A DNA stretch of 64,000 nt from Aphrophora alni (GCA_963513935.1 OY740774.1:98835668-98899667); one strand, 5' to 3'. Positions 33,961 to 45,114 are shown, counted from the stretch's first letter. Notes: generated by a model not told the origin, from the sequence alone. Numbers and translations: made by a program.

Positions 33961-35065
33961 TAACTGAATTCCGTGAATATATACATATTTTAAAATAATT
34001 TCATTCTCGGTAGTTTAGAGGCTAGCATACGTTGAAATTGTAAATGTTTTTTACTCTACAAACTAAAAACCAAAACTAAGGTTTTAACCGAAATTTTTTA
34101 AAATATAAAAGCTCTTCTTGATTTATTGTGGATTAAATTTGATCTATACTCATTTTTAATCTCAGTTTTTTTTATCCACAGTTAATTTGTTTTAACAGTT
34201 TTACACAACTATTTTGCTTTAAGAGAAGGCAGTTTACATTTTATAAAGAACAAATGAAAACACAATAAAGTATGATTTAAATTTTTCTTCCATTTTTTTT
34301 TTGGTTAAAGATAAATGTAAACCAAGTGTGTTAAAAATATAACTTTTACATATTGTTATTTTTCAGGTACTTTTCAAACAATTATGATAAAATCAACTAA
34401 AACCCAAAATTAAATTTTTCTATTATTTTGGAAAACACACATGTGGACCAATTTTAAAACCAAATTTGCATTACAAATTTAAGAAATATATGGAAAATGC
34501 TATTTCTACAATGGGAACTTCCAAAATGTCTGAATTTTCAGGCTAACTGACTTAAAGATCTAAATTATGAACGACGAATTTATATACAAATTATCGTAAA
34601 AATCATTCCAAAGTTATCGTACAATAGGATAATTATTTTCATATAGTTGTTGTAAGAAATTTGCTACTCTGCTGGTTTTATAGGTAGTTTTCAATTTTTG
34701 AAGATGTGACATTATACATCAGTAAAATTCTATAATATAAAGAAAAAGATTTAGAAATATATTTTTACTTTGTCATTTAAAACTAACCTTAATATATTAT
34801 ATGTAACTGTACATTAATCATCTGAAATTAGTTTCTCTTTGAAATATGTTATAAACAAACTTACTACTTTCTGCGAATTTATTATTCTATTGCTAAGAAC
34901 TTATTAAATTTAAAAAGGAATGAAAGCAAGAGAGAAGGAAAATAAAATACTCATTAATTTACATAAGTAACGTTTTCTAAATGAAGAACTACATCATAAG
35001 AAAATTAAACAAAACAGCATTGTTTCTGTAAAAAAATACTGTCTTCACTTCATCTTAATGAAATT
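33961..35065. other. AT-rich DNA, nothing recognised
   Basis: No gene, RNA or bounded repeat can be supported. Confidence 0.5.
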
Positions 35066-35215
35066 GACTTTAGCGGTGGGAAAATAAAGATGTCACTGTA
35101 AAAGACAATATATCTCCCCGTGGTTCTTGGATAATTTGCGAAACAAAACAGAGCTACGGGAACAATAGAGAGTTTCTTTTAACATGAATGGAGTGTCAGT
35201 GTAGCAGAATCCGTG
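35066..35215 (+). repeat. Dispersed repeat R3, copy 1 (partner 36989-37140)
   Basis: Aligned in the same orientation with 36989-37140. Shared landmarks are ATTGA(C/T)TTTA, GG(T/C)GG and AAATAAA, then a CTCC(C/T)C block, GAAACAAAACA or a close variant, CGGGAACAATAG, and AACATGAAT or AATATGAAT. The copies are diverged and flank the 35.9-36.7 kb transposon cluster. Confidence 0.5.
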
Positions 35216-35552
35216 AAATGACAACAACATGACGGATAATGGCGCATTGTTACATGAATACAACCGGAAATTATATTGACTTCCAGCTAAATTCAAACAA
35301 TCATTTATTATTCTGAAATATGAGTTTTAATAAAATTTATTACCAGAAGGCGTTAGAAATGTATCGTCAAATTGTTGTTATTTCATTTTTAAAATATAAT
35401 TTAAAAACAGTGTTTTATGGCAAATGTATAAAGTAAAATTTTTAGAGAAATCGATTTGGTTATTGTGTATGGTATGAGGTTTTTCCTCCTGTTTAAGGCA
35501 ATCAGATTAAAAATACTTAAGAATACATGCACCATAATTCGGTTAACTCACT

Positions 35553-35563
35553 CCCCCCCCCCC
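35553..35563 (+). repeat. Poly(C) tract
   Basis: A run of eleven cytosines in AT-rich surroundings. Similar C or G runs occur at 37316, 59680, 60341, 61531 and 61836. Confidence 0.9.
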
Positions 35564-35915
35564 ACTCACAAAAAACAAAAACATAATTTCAAGTAATCAT
35601 ACATGTGTAATTCAGAGATTTAATGAAAAAAAAAATTAAAAGTCTGCAATTGATATATTTTCAAGAACAAGATAATCAACAAGAATAAATAAATAACAAG
35701 ATAAATAAAAGAACAAGTGGTCAGGAATTTATTGTATAAATTGTGAAATATGTTCGAAGAAATAAATAAGCTAAATAAAACGAAATGTCAGGATAAGAGC
35801 AAAAGAACACTTTGCCCACTTCAAATATAATAGGCCTGATAAATCAGCTAAGCTAAACATTGTTTAGAGGGAAAACATTATTTTAAAATAGAAAACTCTC
35901 TGTTGTTGAAAAATG

Positions 35916-36164
35916 GGTACTTACGTATTAACGCCACCGCAGCAGAAGTTGCGCTAATGCGCATGCGCCAATAAAGAGCAAACTGGTTTAAGGGAAGCAG
36001 AATTCCATTTTTTCAGCTTTGAGATTCATATACTTTCATTTTATGATTTGTCGCAAAAATTTTAGGCGTAGATTGGCGGCACTTCACTTTTAAAGCTCAT
36101 GTTTATCCATGATCTAATTTCAAATTATTAACTTCAATAAACTTACAAAAGGTTTAGCCAGGTG

Positions 36165-36201
<37 letters not shown>

Positions 36202-36307
36202 CTACCTGGCCAACCTGTCGTGATATATAATTATACCGCAAAGTAAGCAAATAATGGCGCATGCGCATTAGCAACTTCTGCTGCGGTGGTGTTAATACGT
36301 CAGTACC
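35916..36307. mobile_element. Non-autonomous DNA transposon (MITE) with about 58-bp terminal inverted repeats
   Basis: The left end (35916-35973) and the reverse complement of the right end (36250-36307) match over about 58 bp with a few differences. Both start GGTACT(T/G)ACGTATTAAC and include a CCACCGCAGCAGAAGTTG block and TAATGCGCATGCGCCA. The flanks are AAAATG on both sides (35910-35915 and 36308-36313), a clear 6-bp target duplication. The interior has a second hairpin (GCCAGGT...ACCTGGC) around a (TA)n tract at 36167-36200. The element is 392 bp long and encodes nothing. The superfamily cannot be assigned from a 6-bp duplication alone. Confidence 0.85.
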
Positions 36308-36313
36308 AAAATG

Positions 36314-36730
36314 TTACTAAATTAAACACAATAGATGAGTGGGAAACTTTTTATATTAACAAATACCGCAATATAAATTGTAACCGTAAATAATGAATTA
36401 GGGCCGATACAAAGTACTATGTTGAAGTAAAATATAAAATGTATAGTTAGATTTAAGATTAGTTAAGAATATTGTATTAGATGGTAACTCTTAAGTTATA
36501 TTGAATGACGCAAGGCACTTGTTAACACCTTAATATGAGAAAGTAGGTTTAGGCCACGCCCCTATAGTTTTGTATAAATACGGGATTTGAAGTACTGTAG
36601 TGCAGATTAGTTATAGTTTAGTTATTGTAACTCATATACTGAGGATAGCGATTTTGTCGTTGAAACGCGTTTGATTAAGTAAACGTAATTTTTGTGAGAT
36701 CCTGTGTTCGAGTTTTACTCAACCCATATT
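36314..36730 (+). mobile_element. Penelope-like element 3' end, family 2, solitary copy
   Basis: This is a plus-strand terminal fragment with GTTATTGTAACTCATATACTGAGG, then the hammerhead-like motif, then GTGTTCGAGTTTTACTC. The last block and the motif match the palindrome at 24.5-24.7 kb. The left boundary is unclear; similarity to the 24.6 kb copy starts near 36600. A T-run (36740-36761) follows. A TATAAATACG stretch sits at 36573, about 65 bp before the motif. No coding remnant was seen. Confidence 0.55.
36639..36674 (+). ncRNA. Hammerhead-like ribozyme motif, family 2 (best-preserved)
   Basis: In order: CTGAGGA (a full CUGANGA box), one extra T, stem II AGCGA paired with TCGTT (A-U, G-U, C-G, G-C, A-U), GAA, the self-complementary block ACGCGT, then T. 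All conserved core bases of a hammerhead are present apart from the extra base after the box. Stem III has no loop, so cleavage would need two RNA copies side by side. Confidence 0.6.
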
Positions 36731-36739
36731 CTAGAGATG

Positions 36740-36761
36740 ATTTTTTTTTTTTTTTTTTTTA
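36740..36761 (+). repeat. Poly(T) tract
   Basis: About 22 thymines just downstream of the family 2 Penelope-like tail. Confidence 0.9.
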
Positions 36762-36988
36762 CTCTTTGGGAACTAGTAGTAATTGACTAAAATAAACATT
36801 CATGATACGAAAAATAATTAAAATAAATCCAAAAGTCTTTTAAATATTAATATACTCAAGTGACAATTAGGCATAGTGTATTTCATAAAACGTTGGTTCT
36901 ATACTTAACTAGTGGAACTATACTTATCTGAATATCGAATAAATAAATAGACCTTACAACGCGAACATTATTTACAATTCAGTTTACT

Positions 36989-37140
36989 AAATTGATTTTA
37001 ATGGCGGCGAAATAAACTACGCAAGAAATTACATCCTCCTCCGGTTGGAGAATGAATGAATTCAAAAATAAATTAGGAAACAAAACACTGTTGCGGGAAC
37101 AATAGGAGGTCCATTAATATGAATAAATTGTGTAGAAGAA
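36989..37140 (+). repeat. Dispersed repeat R3, copy 2
   Basis: Direct-orientation partner of 35066-35215, sharing GAAACAAAACA, CGGGAACAATAG and ATATGAAT. Diverged. Confidence 0.5.
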
Positions 37141-38460
37141 AGCACAGCTGGGTGTAAAGAACTCATGAAAAGATGCTTAAAACAGGGAATAATAACGTTA
37201 TTGTTGTGTTTTACAATAGTTGAAATACAAGTCCTAGAATATTAAATCCATACAATCTACGTCTTATCATTTGTAATTCTGAGAGGTGTTTGCGTAAAAT
37301 TTAAACAATAATATTGGGGGGGGGGGAATTTATAATTCCAACAGGCTTTGATATTTCACTCAGTATCACTATATTGGAATAATTTCAATATATTTTAGTG
37401 TGAGTCTATGTTGATTGGTTAGATTGAACTTAAATTTATTCTTAAGCATGTTAGACAGTATTAAAGGCTTCGACGTGGTTCGTATGTATGTCTATCTCAA
37501 TTTAATATTCACATTCCACGGTTAAGGAGATTATAAACCAATCACAGCATTCTAAATCCAGTCTAAACAAATTGTAATTTGTCACATGGATTACAAATAA
37601 ACAAGCAGTAATCTACTCAACACATGTTGAAGTTATGTTAAATGTTTGTGCAAATGTCAATAACACTACAACATTTGGGATATGTAACTTGTGTAACCAC
37701 AATGTTTATAACTTTAGACGGGATTATTAATTGTACGATACGGACGTTTCGTCAGATTTATCACCACGAAAAAATGTTTTTCTTTTTGAACAAAAAAAAA
37801 GGTATAATTTTCTTTTCGATTGCGTCCAAATAATGCTTTATGAAGTGAAACTTCTTGACGTATGGTAAAGTGAATTGTAGTCGTGCGGCTGAAACCTTGC
37901 ATACCCCCCTCCCCCTCTGACAGGCGACGCGACTAGATTTCCAAACGCTAATAAGGATTCTATAAATAGTGCATTGTTGTCGATGAGACATGTGTTGATC
38001 GGTACACTAGATAATCTCATGATTGCTAAATATATTCTACTCAAACTATATCTAAAACAAGGAGTTCATTCTGATGAATGAATTTGTTGATAAAGTCAAA
38101 AAAAAAATTTGAGCGGTGATTTTAATTGGTTTCACAGGAGAAACTTTAATAGATTCTCATTATTTGTAAATAGAACTAAATAATAGATAGTATGAATAAA
38201 ACTTGACACCCTGATAAAATATGAAAAACGTCTTTCGGTGTTGTTTGATGCTCAGTCCGTTTCGATGTTACTGTACTTCTTGTTTAGCAATGATTCTCAT
38301 TTTCTTTACTGCGGAACAGATCTTTGTACTGAAATAAGGGAATGATTTTGGAGAAAATAAAAGACAAATATGAGTTCTTAGACTACTGTTCAAAGATAAA
38401 TTGAACGTTTACGGTGCATAAACAAAATATCTTGTGATTGTGTTATTAAAAATACTCAAT
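37141..38460. other. No confident gene; GC-richer patch at 37850-38000
   Basis: The patch contains GAAACTTCTTGACGTATGG, a run of C residues and CTGACAGGCGACGCGACTAG. This wording feels like a widespread insect repeat, but no class can be given. Several overlapping frames on the minus strand across the patch (37714-38044) are shadows of one another. A G-run lies at 37316-37327. Confidence 0.4.
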
Positions 38461-39130
38461 GAGTTGAAAGATCAGGGAGTGGACAAGTCATGGCGTAGTT
38501 CGTTTGTGCGGATTATGAGATGGGTTTAAAGAACGGGGAGTTGACAAGTCGTGGTGTAGTTCGTATTATGCGGGTTATGAGATGGGTTTAAAGAACGGGG
38601 AGTTGACAAGTCATGGTGTAGTTCGTATTATGCGGATTATGAGATGGGTTTAAAGAACGGGGAGTTGACAAGTCATGGTGTAGTTGGTATTATGCGGATT
38701 ATGAGATGGGTTTAAAGAACGGGGAGTTGACAAGCCGTGGTGTAGTTCGTATTATGCGTATTATGAGATGGGTTTAAAGAAGAGCGAGTTGACAAGTCAT
38801 GGTGTAGTTTGTATAATGCGGATTATGAGATGGGTTTAAAGAACGGGGAGTTGACAAGTGATGGTGTAGTTTGTATAATGCGGATTATGAGATGGGTTTA
38901 AAGAACGGGGAGTTGACAAGTCATGGTGTAGTTCGTATTATGCGGATTTTGAGATGGGTTTAAAGAACATGAAATTGACAAGTCATGGTGTAGTTCGTAT
39001 ATTGTGGATTATGAGATCAGTTTAAAGAACAGGGAGTTGACAAGCCATGGTGTAGTTTGTATTATGCGGATTATGATATGGATTTTAAAGACAGGGAGTT
39101 GACAAGTCATGGTGTTGTTCGTATATGTGT
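38461..39130 (+). repeat. 62-bp minisatellite, about 10-11 copies
   Basis: Tandem units start GAGATGGGTTTAAAGAAC, continue GGGGAGTTGACAAGTCATGG, then TGTAGTTCGTATTATGCGGA. Unit starts at 38517, 38579, 38641 and 38703 give a strict 62-bp period. The middle units are nearly identical and the outer ones more diverged, the usual picture of a tandem array evolving by unequal exchange. No frame is conserved through the array because 62 is not a multiple of three and the units contain stops. Confidence 0.95.
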
Positions 39131-40397
39131 ATTATGAGTTCTGCATGGCATTGGGTCGTTCTTTCTGAACGCATATAAAATAGGAAATTATTTTACCATG
39201 AGGAAATGAGATTGTCTCTCAATTAAATCGATACGCCTTCGTTAAATTTACCACTGACTAGATGATAAAGTTTACTGGGAAATAGACAGGCAGAAGGGGA
39301 CCCCGGGAATTGCCTCCAAGTCATTCGCCTGTTGGACTTTGTCCTCTGGGAATTCTCAAAACCCAAGTACATGAGGTGAAAGTAGAAATCTGTGTCACCT
39401 TCGGAAGCGTCTTAACATCGGTCTCACTTTGACAGTTGAAAGTAGTTGACTGGTTAATTAAAACTTTCAAAATAGATAAATGAAATTAATTCAAATACAA
39501 TTCACACTCAGAACACATCTATTGCTGAAAGTGTAATGTTTTCATAGCTTAGTTTTTTTCTTTACACGCCGACAATGAGAATTATTCAAAACTTGTCAGC
39601 CCGCTAAAAGTGCAAAGTGTGTTTGAAACTTTTAATAACGAGAATTTAAAATAACCAGGCGACAAAAATGAAATAAAAAAAATAAAGTCAAAGAAAGACA
39701 AGGGGCTTTGTTATAACTTTAAGTACAACAAAGTACGGGATTTTTTAGGGTAAGAAAGTTCCAAAACAGCTTGTCGAAGTATTTGAATTTGAAGAGTTGT
39801 TGTTAGCAACTTTCCTGATAAACTTTTTCTTGGCTTGGCAACTTTTTCCTTTAGGCTTTAAAAGACACATGACAATTTAGTTATTGAAAAGTGGTTGTTA
39901 GAACTCGAACATCTGGTATTTCTTGTTTATGTAATTACACAGTTACGACACAAATAGTATACCAATCGTTATGTATTTTAGTAATAAAGGTTCATTAGAA
40001 CATGGCTAAATGACGTACAAGGTTTTTAAATTTTATTTTACGTTTTTAAGACGCACTCAATAGACGGTCGCATAACTACGAAGTTCCCAACTAGGAAACG
40101 ACTGCTCAAAATTAAATATAGTACAAAAGATACTTCAAATGAAATTTATACTTTTCTAAAACTTCCCCAAAATTATATTATACCTGACCAAACGAAATCC
40201 CCATCCGTAACGTTTACTATGTTCTGATTTATATACATTAAAACCTTATTATATAGGGTTAATTTTACACTAATATAAAAATATTAACTAAAACATTATT
40301 TACATAATATTAATAGCCTTTTGTTCGCTGAAATATTCTTTAAAACTTGACGTAACTATCACAAAAATTGAACATTGTCCTGCAATGTGCATTAGAA
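39131..40397. other. AT-rich DNA with a small GC-richer stretch
   Basis: Between 39290 and 39440 the sequence is GC-richer and holds a minus-strand frame of about 55 codons with no domain and no splice support. Nothing else was seen. Confidence 0.4.
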
Positions 40398-40622
40398 TCA
40401 AATACACCCTGTCGTTGGATTGTTTACACCAAGAAAGAATTTGGTCATAAGCCACAGAAGCCCACCAGTAAAGGGTATAAAGTTTTGTCTTTCAGTTAAC
40501 CCAATCAGTATTTTAGGATTCATCCACATTGTTGGAAACAAAATAATATTCACTACAACTATTGTCCAAATGAATGATACATCACCATTAAAATACAAGA
40601 AACAGGCCACCCAAAAAGGCAT
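40398..40622 (-). CDS. Small hydrophobic open frame, unidentified
   Basis: This is a 74-codon minus-strand frame. It has two hydrophobic stretches that could span a membrane, residues about 3-35 (with F-I-W-T-I-V-V-V-N-I-I-L-F) and about 50-66 (G-G-L-L-W-L-M-T-K-F-F-L-G-V). A conserved-looking W-M-N-P-K-I-L-I-G-L lies between them. The start ATG has an A three bases before it. Motifs resembling promoter elements lie about 90-100 bp and about 400 bp upstream. Against it, the opposite strand is also open over the same bases and no family was recognised. It could be a real small membrane protein, one exon of a larger gene, or chance. Confidence 0.25.
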   Translation of the reverse strand: MPFWVACFLYFNGDVSFIWTIVVVNIILFPTMWMNPKILIGLTERQNFIPFTGGLLWLMTKFFLGVNNPTTGCI

Positions 40623-40710
40623 TTAACTTTTATTATTTGTCACTGTGAGTAGTGTTTTGTTCAACTGAACAGCAGCTGAGGAATATAATTACTTCTTGAA
40701 TATTATGTTT

Positions 40711-40721
40711 TACGTCACGTG
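40711..40721 (-). promoter_or_regulatory. CRE/E-box-like site upstream of the hydrophobic frame
   Basis: The sequence TTACGTCACGTGAT combines TACGTCA (CRE-like on one strand) with the E-box CACGTG. GTCACGTGAT also fits the core of sites bound by MiT/TFE-type factors. It lies about 95 bp upstream of the ATG at 40622 on the minus strand. A single short match in AT-rich DNA can occur by chance. Confidence 0.25.
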
Positions 40722-41016
40722 ATAAGCAGTAGCCACATTGGATTTTCAAGAAAAATGTACTGAATGTGTTAAAATAATAAAGGAGAGGAGTCTACTGTTT
40801 ACAAAGTGTGTTAAGTTCGTTTTTTTAAAATCAAAATATTGTCAACTCAGTAATATTCTTACTCAAATGACTATTGATCTTGAAAAAAATTACTTTACTT
40901 ATTTATTCCCGACAATGGGATAGTAATTCTACAATCTAAAGTAAGCCTACCATCAAGAATAGAAAATTAGAGTAAATGTAGACCGACAAATTGCATGGAG
41001 AACCGAGCGTCACTGC

Positions 41017-41034
41017 GTTACTATGGCAACCAAT
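41017..41034 (+). promoter_or_regulatory. X-box-like site with adjoining CCAAT
   Basis: GTTACTATGGCAAC at 41017-41030 fits all 14 positions of the RFX X-box consensus (RYYNYYWWRRNRAC), and CCAAT overlaps its end at 41030-41034. The surrounding 41005-41080 is GC-richer and includes CGCCGCCATTGC. X-box plus CCAAT pairs mark many promoters, in insects often of genes for ciliated sensory neurons. No gene was identified beside it, apart from the weak hydrophobic frame 400 bp away. Confidence 0.35.
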
Positions 41035-41080
41035 CAATGTTCTGATCCTGCCAGGTGGTTTTCGCCGCCATTGCGAGTAT

Positions 41081-41859
41081 AGTATCATAACGGTAAAACC
41101 ATATGTACACGAAATTTATTTATTTTAATAAAAATGCTTTGCATAATCTTCCTCGTAGAAGGTAAACGTACAGTGTAAACGTGCATAATTAAACAATGTT
41201 AAAACATTGAACTAGATTCTTACACCAATACACAGCTATAAATATATCCGCCGCTATTTGACCAAAAGTAGATAATTTTAGACGATTAATACACGAGTAA
41301 ATTTTTTGTTAATAAGTTAGAATCTCAATAAACAACTCATTTTCTTCACAGTAAGGTATACATTAAGGAGTCGAGTTATTTGTTTACTATATCCTCTTTA
41401 ATTTATAACACAATTTTATATCGAATAAATTAGCGAAATATGTAAAAATCGTAAATCCTGTTCAAACTAACGAAATTAAAAATCTATTCTTGCCAATTTA
41501 TGTTGTGTCAGTTAAAGCAAAACAATAATTTACACGATGAAAATTTTGAAAATGTATTTCGCTATAACTATAGCTATTTACAAAATTCTGGTCAACGTCT
41601 GAAAAACGTAATCTGTTGAAACTAGTTTTAAGACAACTTACGTTCAAAATATTTACGGTTATCATTTAAAATGTTTTCAGGACGCAATTGGAACTGTAAT
41701 TTAACAAAGAGATAAAAATCTTTTTTTTATATTCTTAGTATCACAAGATAAATCACAAAACAGTCTCTCCATACTACTCACATTTCAGAAAGCATCAAAA
41801 TCATAACCGAGAATAAATTCCATATACAATAATTAATTTTCAAGATTTATGTGTTTTAA
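41081..41859. other. AT-rich DNA, nothing recognised
   Basis: No gene or bounded repeat can be supported. Confidence 0.5.
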
Positions 41860-42450
41860 TCTTAATTCTAGTGGGATTTGTAGCATCTGCTTAAAATTTG
41901 TTTAGCTTTTACACTCTGTTCTACTTTTACACTTTAACCGTTGAAGCAAGATGGTTAGGTTTTTCTAAATTCTTACAATAAATACTTGAAAACATTCTTG
42001 TTTCCACGCCTACAATCGCATGTTTTCTTCCATTCCGAAGTTTTAACAAGATTTTAAGAGTTTACGTCAAAAGTTGCTAAGCTCGATTTTATTTAACTTT
42101 CTTTTATAATCTTCCTTCCTTCTTACTTCAAGTTTTGTTTTTTCAACTGAAGATGTTCTTTTATTAATTTTCATAAGAAGAATGTTACTTTCAATTACGA
42201 TGAGAGACGAGTTTAAGAAATCCAATATTTATGGTGATTCTTGACGTTTTAAACTTCACGTTTAAATCATTTTCTTGGGACTGTTTTGTAACCCATTTTC
42301 TGTCAAAAGTGTTGTCAATATAACAACAATTTTGAGGATAGATGGTGGGTGACTAAAATAAAAAAATGTATGTTTTTTAAAACACTTGTTTCAAAATTAA
42401 AAGCGCTTTCTATGTAAGAGAGGTTATCATGTGCTAACCACATTAACGGT
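41860..42450 (+). repeat. Repeat family R4, truncated copy
   Basis: Aligned with 44280-44740 in the same orientation: TTCTACTTTT, AAGCAAGATG, TTCTTACAATAAATACTTGAAA or a relative, then CTTCCATTCCGAAGTTTTAACAAGATTT. AACTTTCTTTT.TAATCTT, TGTTCTTTTATTA and CATTTTCTTG follow. Reverse copies lie at 45395-45665 and within 46848-47970. This copy ends before the mariner-type relic. Family class unknown. Confidence 0.7.
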
Positions 42451-42519
42451 TTTTGTATTGAATTTAGACATATTGTAACTGTAAACAGCGTTTAAAATAG
42501 TACATTTCTTCAAACTATA

Positions 42520-44000
42520 CAGAATGTCCCACAATGAAGTCGCTATTTTTGAATTGATATATCGGACACTCTATAATCTTGACACTTTACAGTTATGTTA
42601 CATAGATATTTAAAATAGTACCTTCGAGTTTCATTGCTTCATGGCCAAATAAACGACGAATAACAAAACAATGTTACATTTTCACCAACATTATTTTATT
42701 TGTATAACCATTACAAATTTTTTATGTGCAGATAACATGAATATATGTAAAAATTAACAAGAAAAGTAACAGAATAAAATAAAATGTGATTCAAGTTTGT
42801 TCGAATTAATGTCCATCAGTAGTTATTGTACTAATAGCAACGAAACAAAAGAGAGTCATAAATGTTAATCAAAAATCGCCGAGGAATACACAGTAATTCC
42901 TCTTCAATCAGCTTCGTTACTTCATCATCATTCTGTTGCTGTAGGTTGAGAATAAACTTTTTATTTCAAAAAGCTCCATAAAAAAAATTGCAAATAGTCA
43001 AATTTTAAGATATTGGAGGCCAGTCTACGAAGTTCCTACCACGAGCTATCCAAGAGTTGGGAAAATCGTGATCTAAAATTGATTTAGCCCACGAGGATGA
43101 GCTCCATTCTGTTGGATAAAAACGCCCCTCATCTCCAGCTGAGTAAGATGAGGGAATATGTAATCAGTTAATATTGATGCGCATCTGTATCCAGTCATTA
43201 TCTGATGGGATATATCATTTAGAAAAACACTATCCGCAGCCCAAACAGTTATACCCTTTGATTTCAAGCCCTCTTCCTGTAAAATATGTCCATTTTTGTG
43301 TTATAATAATTACAATTATGTCTGTTTGGTAAAATGTAGCTTCACATGAGAATACGATTCCTTTATAATACTCGGCATCTTCATCAAGATTTTCAATTAC
43401 CTTCGATCAAAATTCCCCTAATAATTTATTTGGGGATACCTTGGAACTTTGGTATCCCAGCAGCGGACGCAATTTTGTAAGCGAATTAGATGTGTTTAGA
43501 GATTTCAGTAAAGTAGCACATGCAAATTTTTTATTTTCAGTGTAGAGAATCTATGAAATTTCTTTAAAACTGATCCAGTTTCTAGTAGCAAAATAGTCCT
43601 TTTATGAATTTATTTTTTTGATGGTGGAATCACACTTGGGTACGTTCTTTGAAAACACCATACTGTATTGCCTCGTATTAATAACCTAAGATCATTTCAC
43701 TTTTTGTTCACTTGAAAAATTCATAATTTCGAAGTTAAATATCACACATAAACTGATTGAACACAACTATAAAATTGTTTCATTGTTGCGTATTAAAAAA
43801 ATAATAAATAAATAAAATAAATAAAAATCTGATCGAGATACAGCAAATGGCAATGAACATTTTAATTGCATTACATTGTGGGAGGAATGATTCTATCCAG
43901 AAGTTCTTTTTGTTATTCCGCCATTTTGTTTAGATTGACCTTAAAAAATGAAACTCGATGGTACTTTAAATTTCTTATGCTTCTAATGAATGTAACGTCA
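42520..44000 (-). mobile_element. IS630/Tc1/mariner-type DNA transposon, inactivated
   Basis: The element contains a frameshifted transposase on the minus strand and inverted ends. TTTAAAATAGTACCTTCGAG at 42610 matches the reverse of 43965 (CTCGATGGTACTTTAAA), and an AATAAACGACGAATAAC block matches the reverse of GTTATTCCGCCATTTTG. The outer left end reads ACAGAATGTCCCACAATG, typical of a mariner-type terminus. The far right end is less clear. It lies between two direct copies of repeat R4 and probably inserted into or next to that family. Confidence 0.75.
42840..43405 (-). pseudogene. Broken mariner/IS630-type transposase
   Basis: The longest intact piece (43073-43267) reads G-I-T-V-W-A-A, then a P-H-L-T-Q-L-E segment, then F-I-Q-Q-N-G-A-H-P-R. 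Upstream (about 43310-43400) the peptide I-V-F-S-C-E-A-T-F is recognisable. Downstream (about 42950-43067) the frame resumes with W-I-A-R-G-R and V-D-W-P-P, then N-L-T-I-C-N-F-F. In working family members these three blocks carry the catalytic Asp residues (F-S-D-E, Q-Q-D-G-A and S-P-D-L...D-F). Here the residues are Cys, Asn and Asn. Frameshifts and stops separate the pieces. The enzyme is therefore dead on several counts. The N-terminal DNA-binding part was not recovered. Confidence 0.8.
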
Positions 44001-44039
44001 CTCTTTTCATAGACATAGAATTTGGAGTACATACTAGAA

Positions 44040-45050
44040 AAACAAAAACCAAAGTTGTTGATTTTCATTAATTGTTGGTTTAAGTCAATATATTAAAAGT
44101 AAACTCGTTGGAGCTGATTGGATCAGCATTGGACATTGGAAATTTATATTTCGGATTTATGACTTGTAACTTACATTCTAATGAAAAGTAAATCTTATAA
44201 ATATAGGTCCAAAATATAGCCACATTCAAAATGTTGTTAACATTGGTCCACTCTAATGAGCTGTCATTCAACTAACACTTATTTTATGCTCTTACGTCTT
44301 TAATAACACTCAGTTCTACTTTTTAACTTGTAAAGCAAGATGAATAAGTTTTACATTATTCTTAAAATTGAATACTTAGAAATAGTTCTTATAATTTGAC
44401 AACGACCACAATCGTATATTTTCTTCCATTCCGAAGTTTTAACAAGATTTAAGGAGTTTGCATCAAAAGTTGCAAAATTGGAATTTTCTTAACTTTCTTT
44501 TGTAATCTTTTCCCTTACCTCAAGTGTTTTTTCTTTCTCGATTTGATATGTTCTTTTATTATTTTCCATGAGAATAATATTAATTTTAATGACGTATGCA
44601 TCAAGTAAATGGTGCTTTAAGAATTAATTCCATCATTAAAGTTGACTTTAGTTGATTTTAACGCCTATCACTTACTCCATTTTCTTGAGTGTTTTTATCA
44701 CGCATTATCTCTATAGTGGGAGGTCGATTTTCACAATTTTGAGATATGGAGTAGATGTTTCAAGGACTTATAACATTTTAATAGTCTGATTTTGATAAAA
44801 TTATGTTCTATTTAGAAACATTTTGTTCCCATATTCTAGAATCAATCTTTTGAAAATCATTGACTAATTCTGATAAAACATTTCAAATTTATGTTTATTA
44901 AGAGGCTACAGGTGTTAATCTGTTATTATGTTATATAAAAGTATGTGTCTACTACACCAAGGGGTTTTATACGAATATTCAGTTTAGTCTATGCATTGTA
45001 GTATTAACAATTTAACTTAAAATGTAACCTAAACAAACATTACAAAAATG
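44040..45050 (+). repeat. Repeat family R4, long copy; left arm of a large inverted repeat
   Basis: The whole stretch matches the reverse complement of 46848-47970. Landmarks in order are TTGATTTTCATTAATTGTTG, GGTCCACT, the CATTCCGAAGTTTTAACAAG block, TTTTGTTCCCATA, TTCTGATAAAACATTTCAAA and ATGCATTGTAGTATTAACAA. Each is found in reverse in the other arm. The arms are about 1 kb with roughly 75-85% identity by eye, and are separated by about 1.8 kb. Long inverted arms suggest a foldback-type or long-TIR element, or two insertions facing each other. Confidence 0.8.
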
Positions 45051-45070
45051 TAAACAAACAAACTATGTTT

Positions 45071-45114
45071 GTTGCTAGTTTAGGTTACAAACATACGTAA
45101 CCTAAACTAGCAAC
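45071..45114. repeat. Perfect 18-bp hairpin with 8-base loop
   Basis: GTTGCTAGTTTAGGTTAC (45071-45088) is followed by AAACATAC and then by its exact reverse complement (45097-45114). The arms carry GTTTAGGTTAC, like the GTAACCTAAAC wording just upstream at 45030. It lies at the inner edge of the left R4 arm. Confidence 0.9.

Noticed and set aside
40420..40626. Plus-strand frame opposite the small hydrophobic frame
   Set aside because: It is the shadow of the minus-strand frame, has no hydrophobic or domain pattern of its own, and lacks promoter-like sequence on its side.
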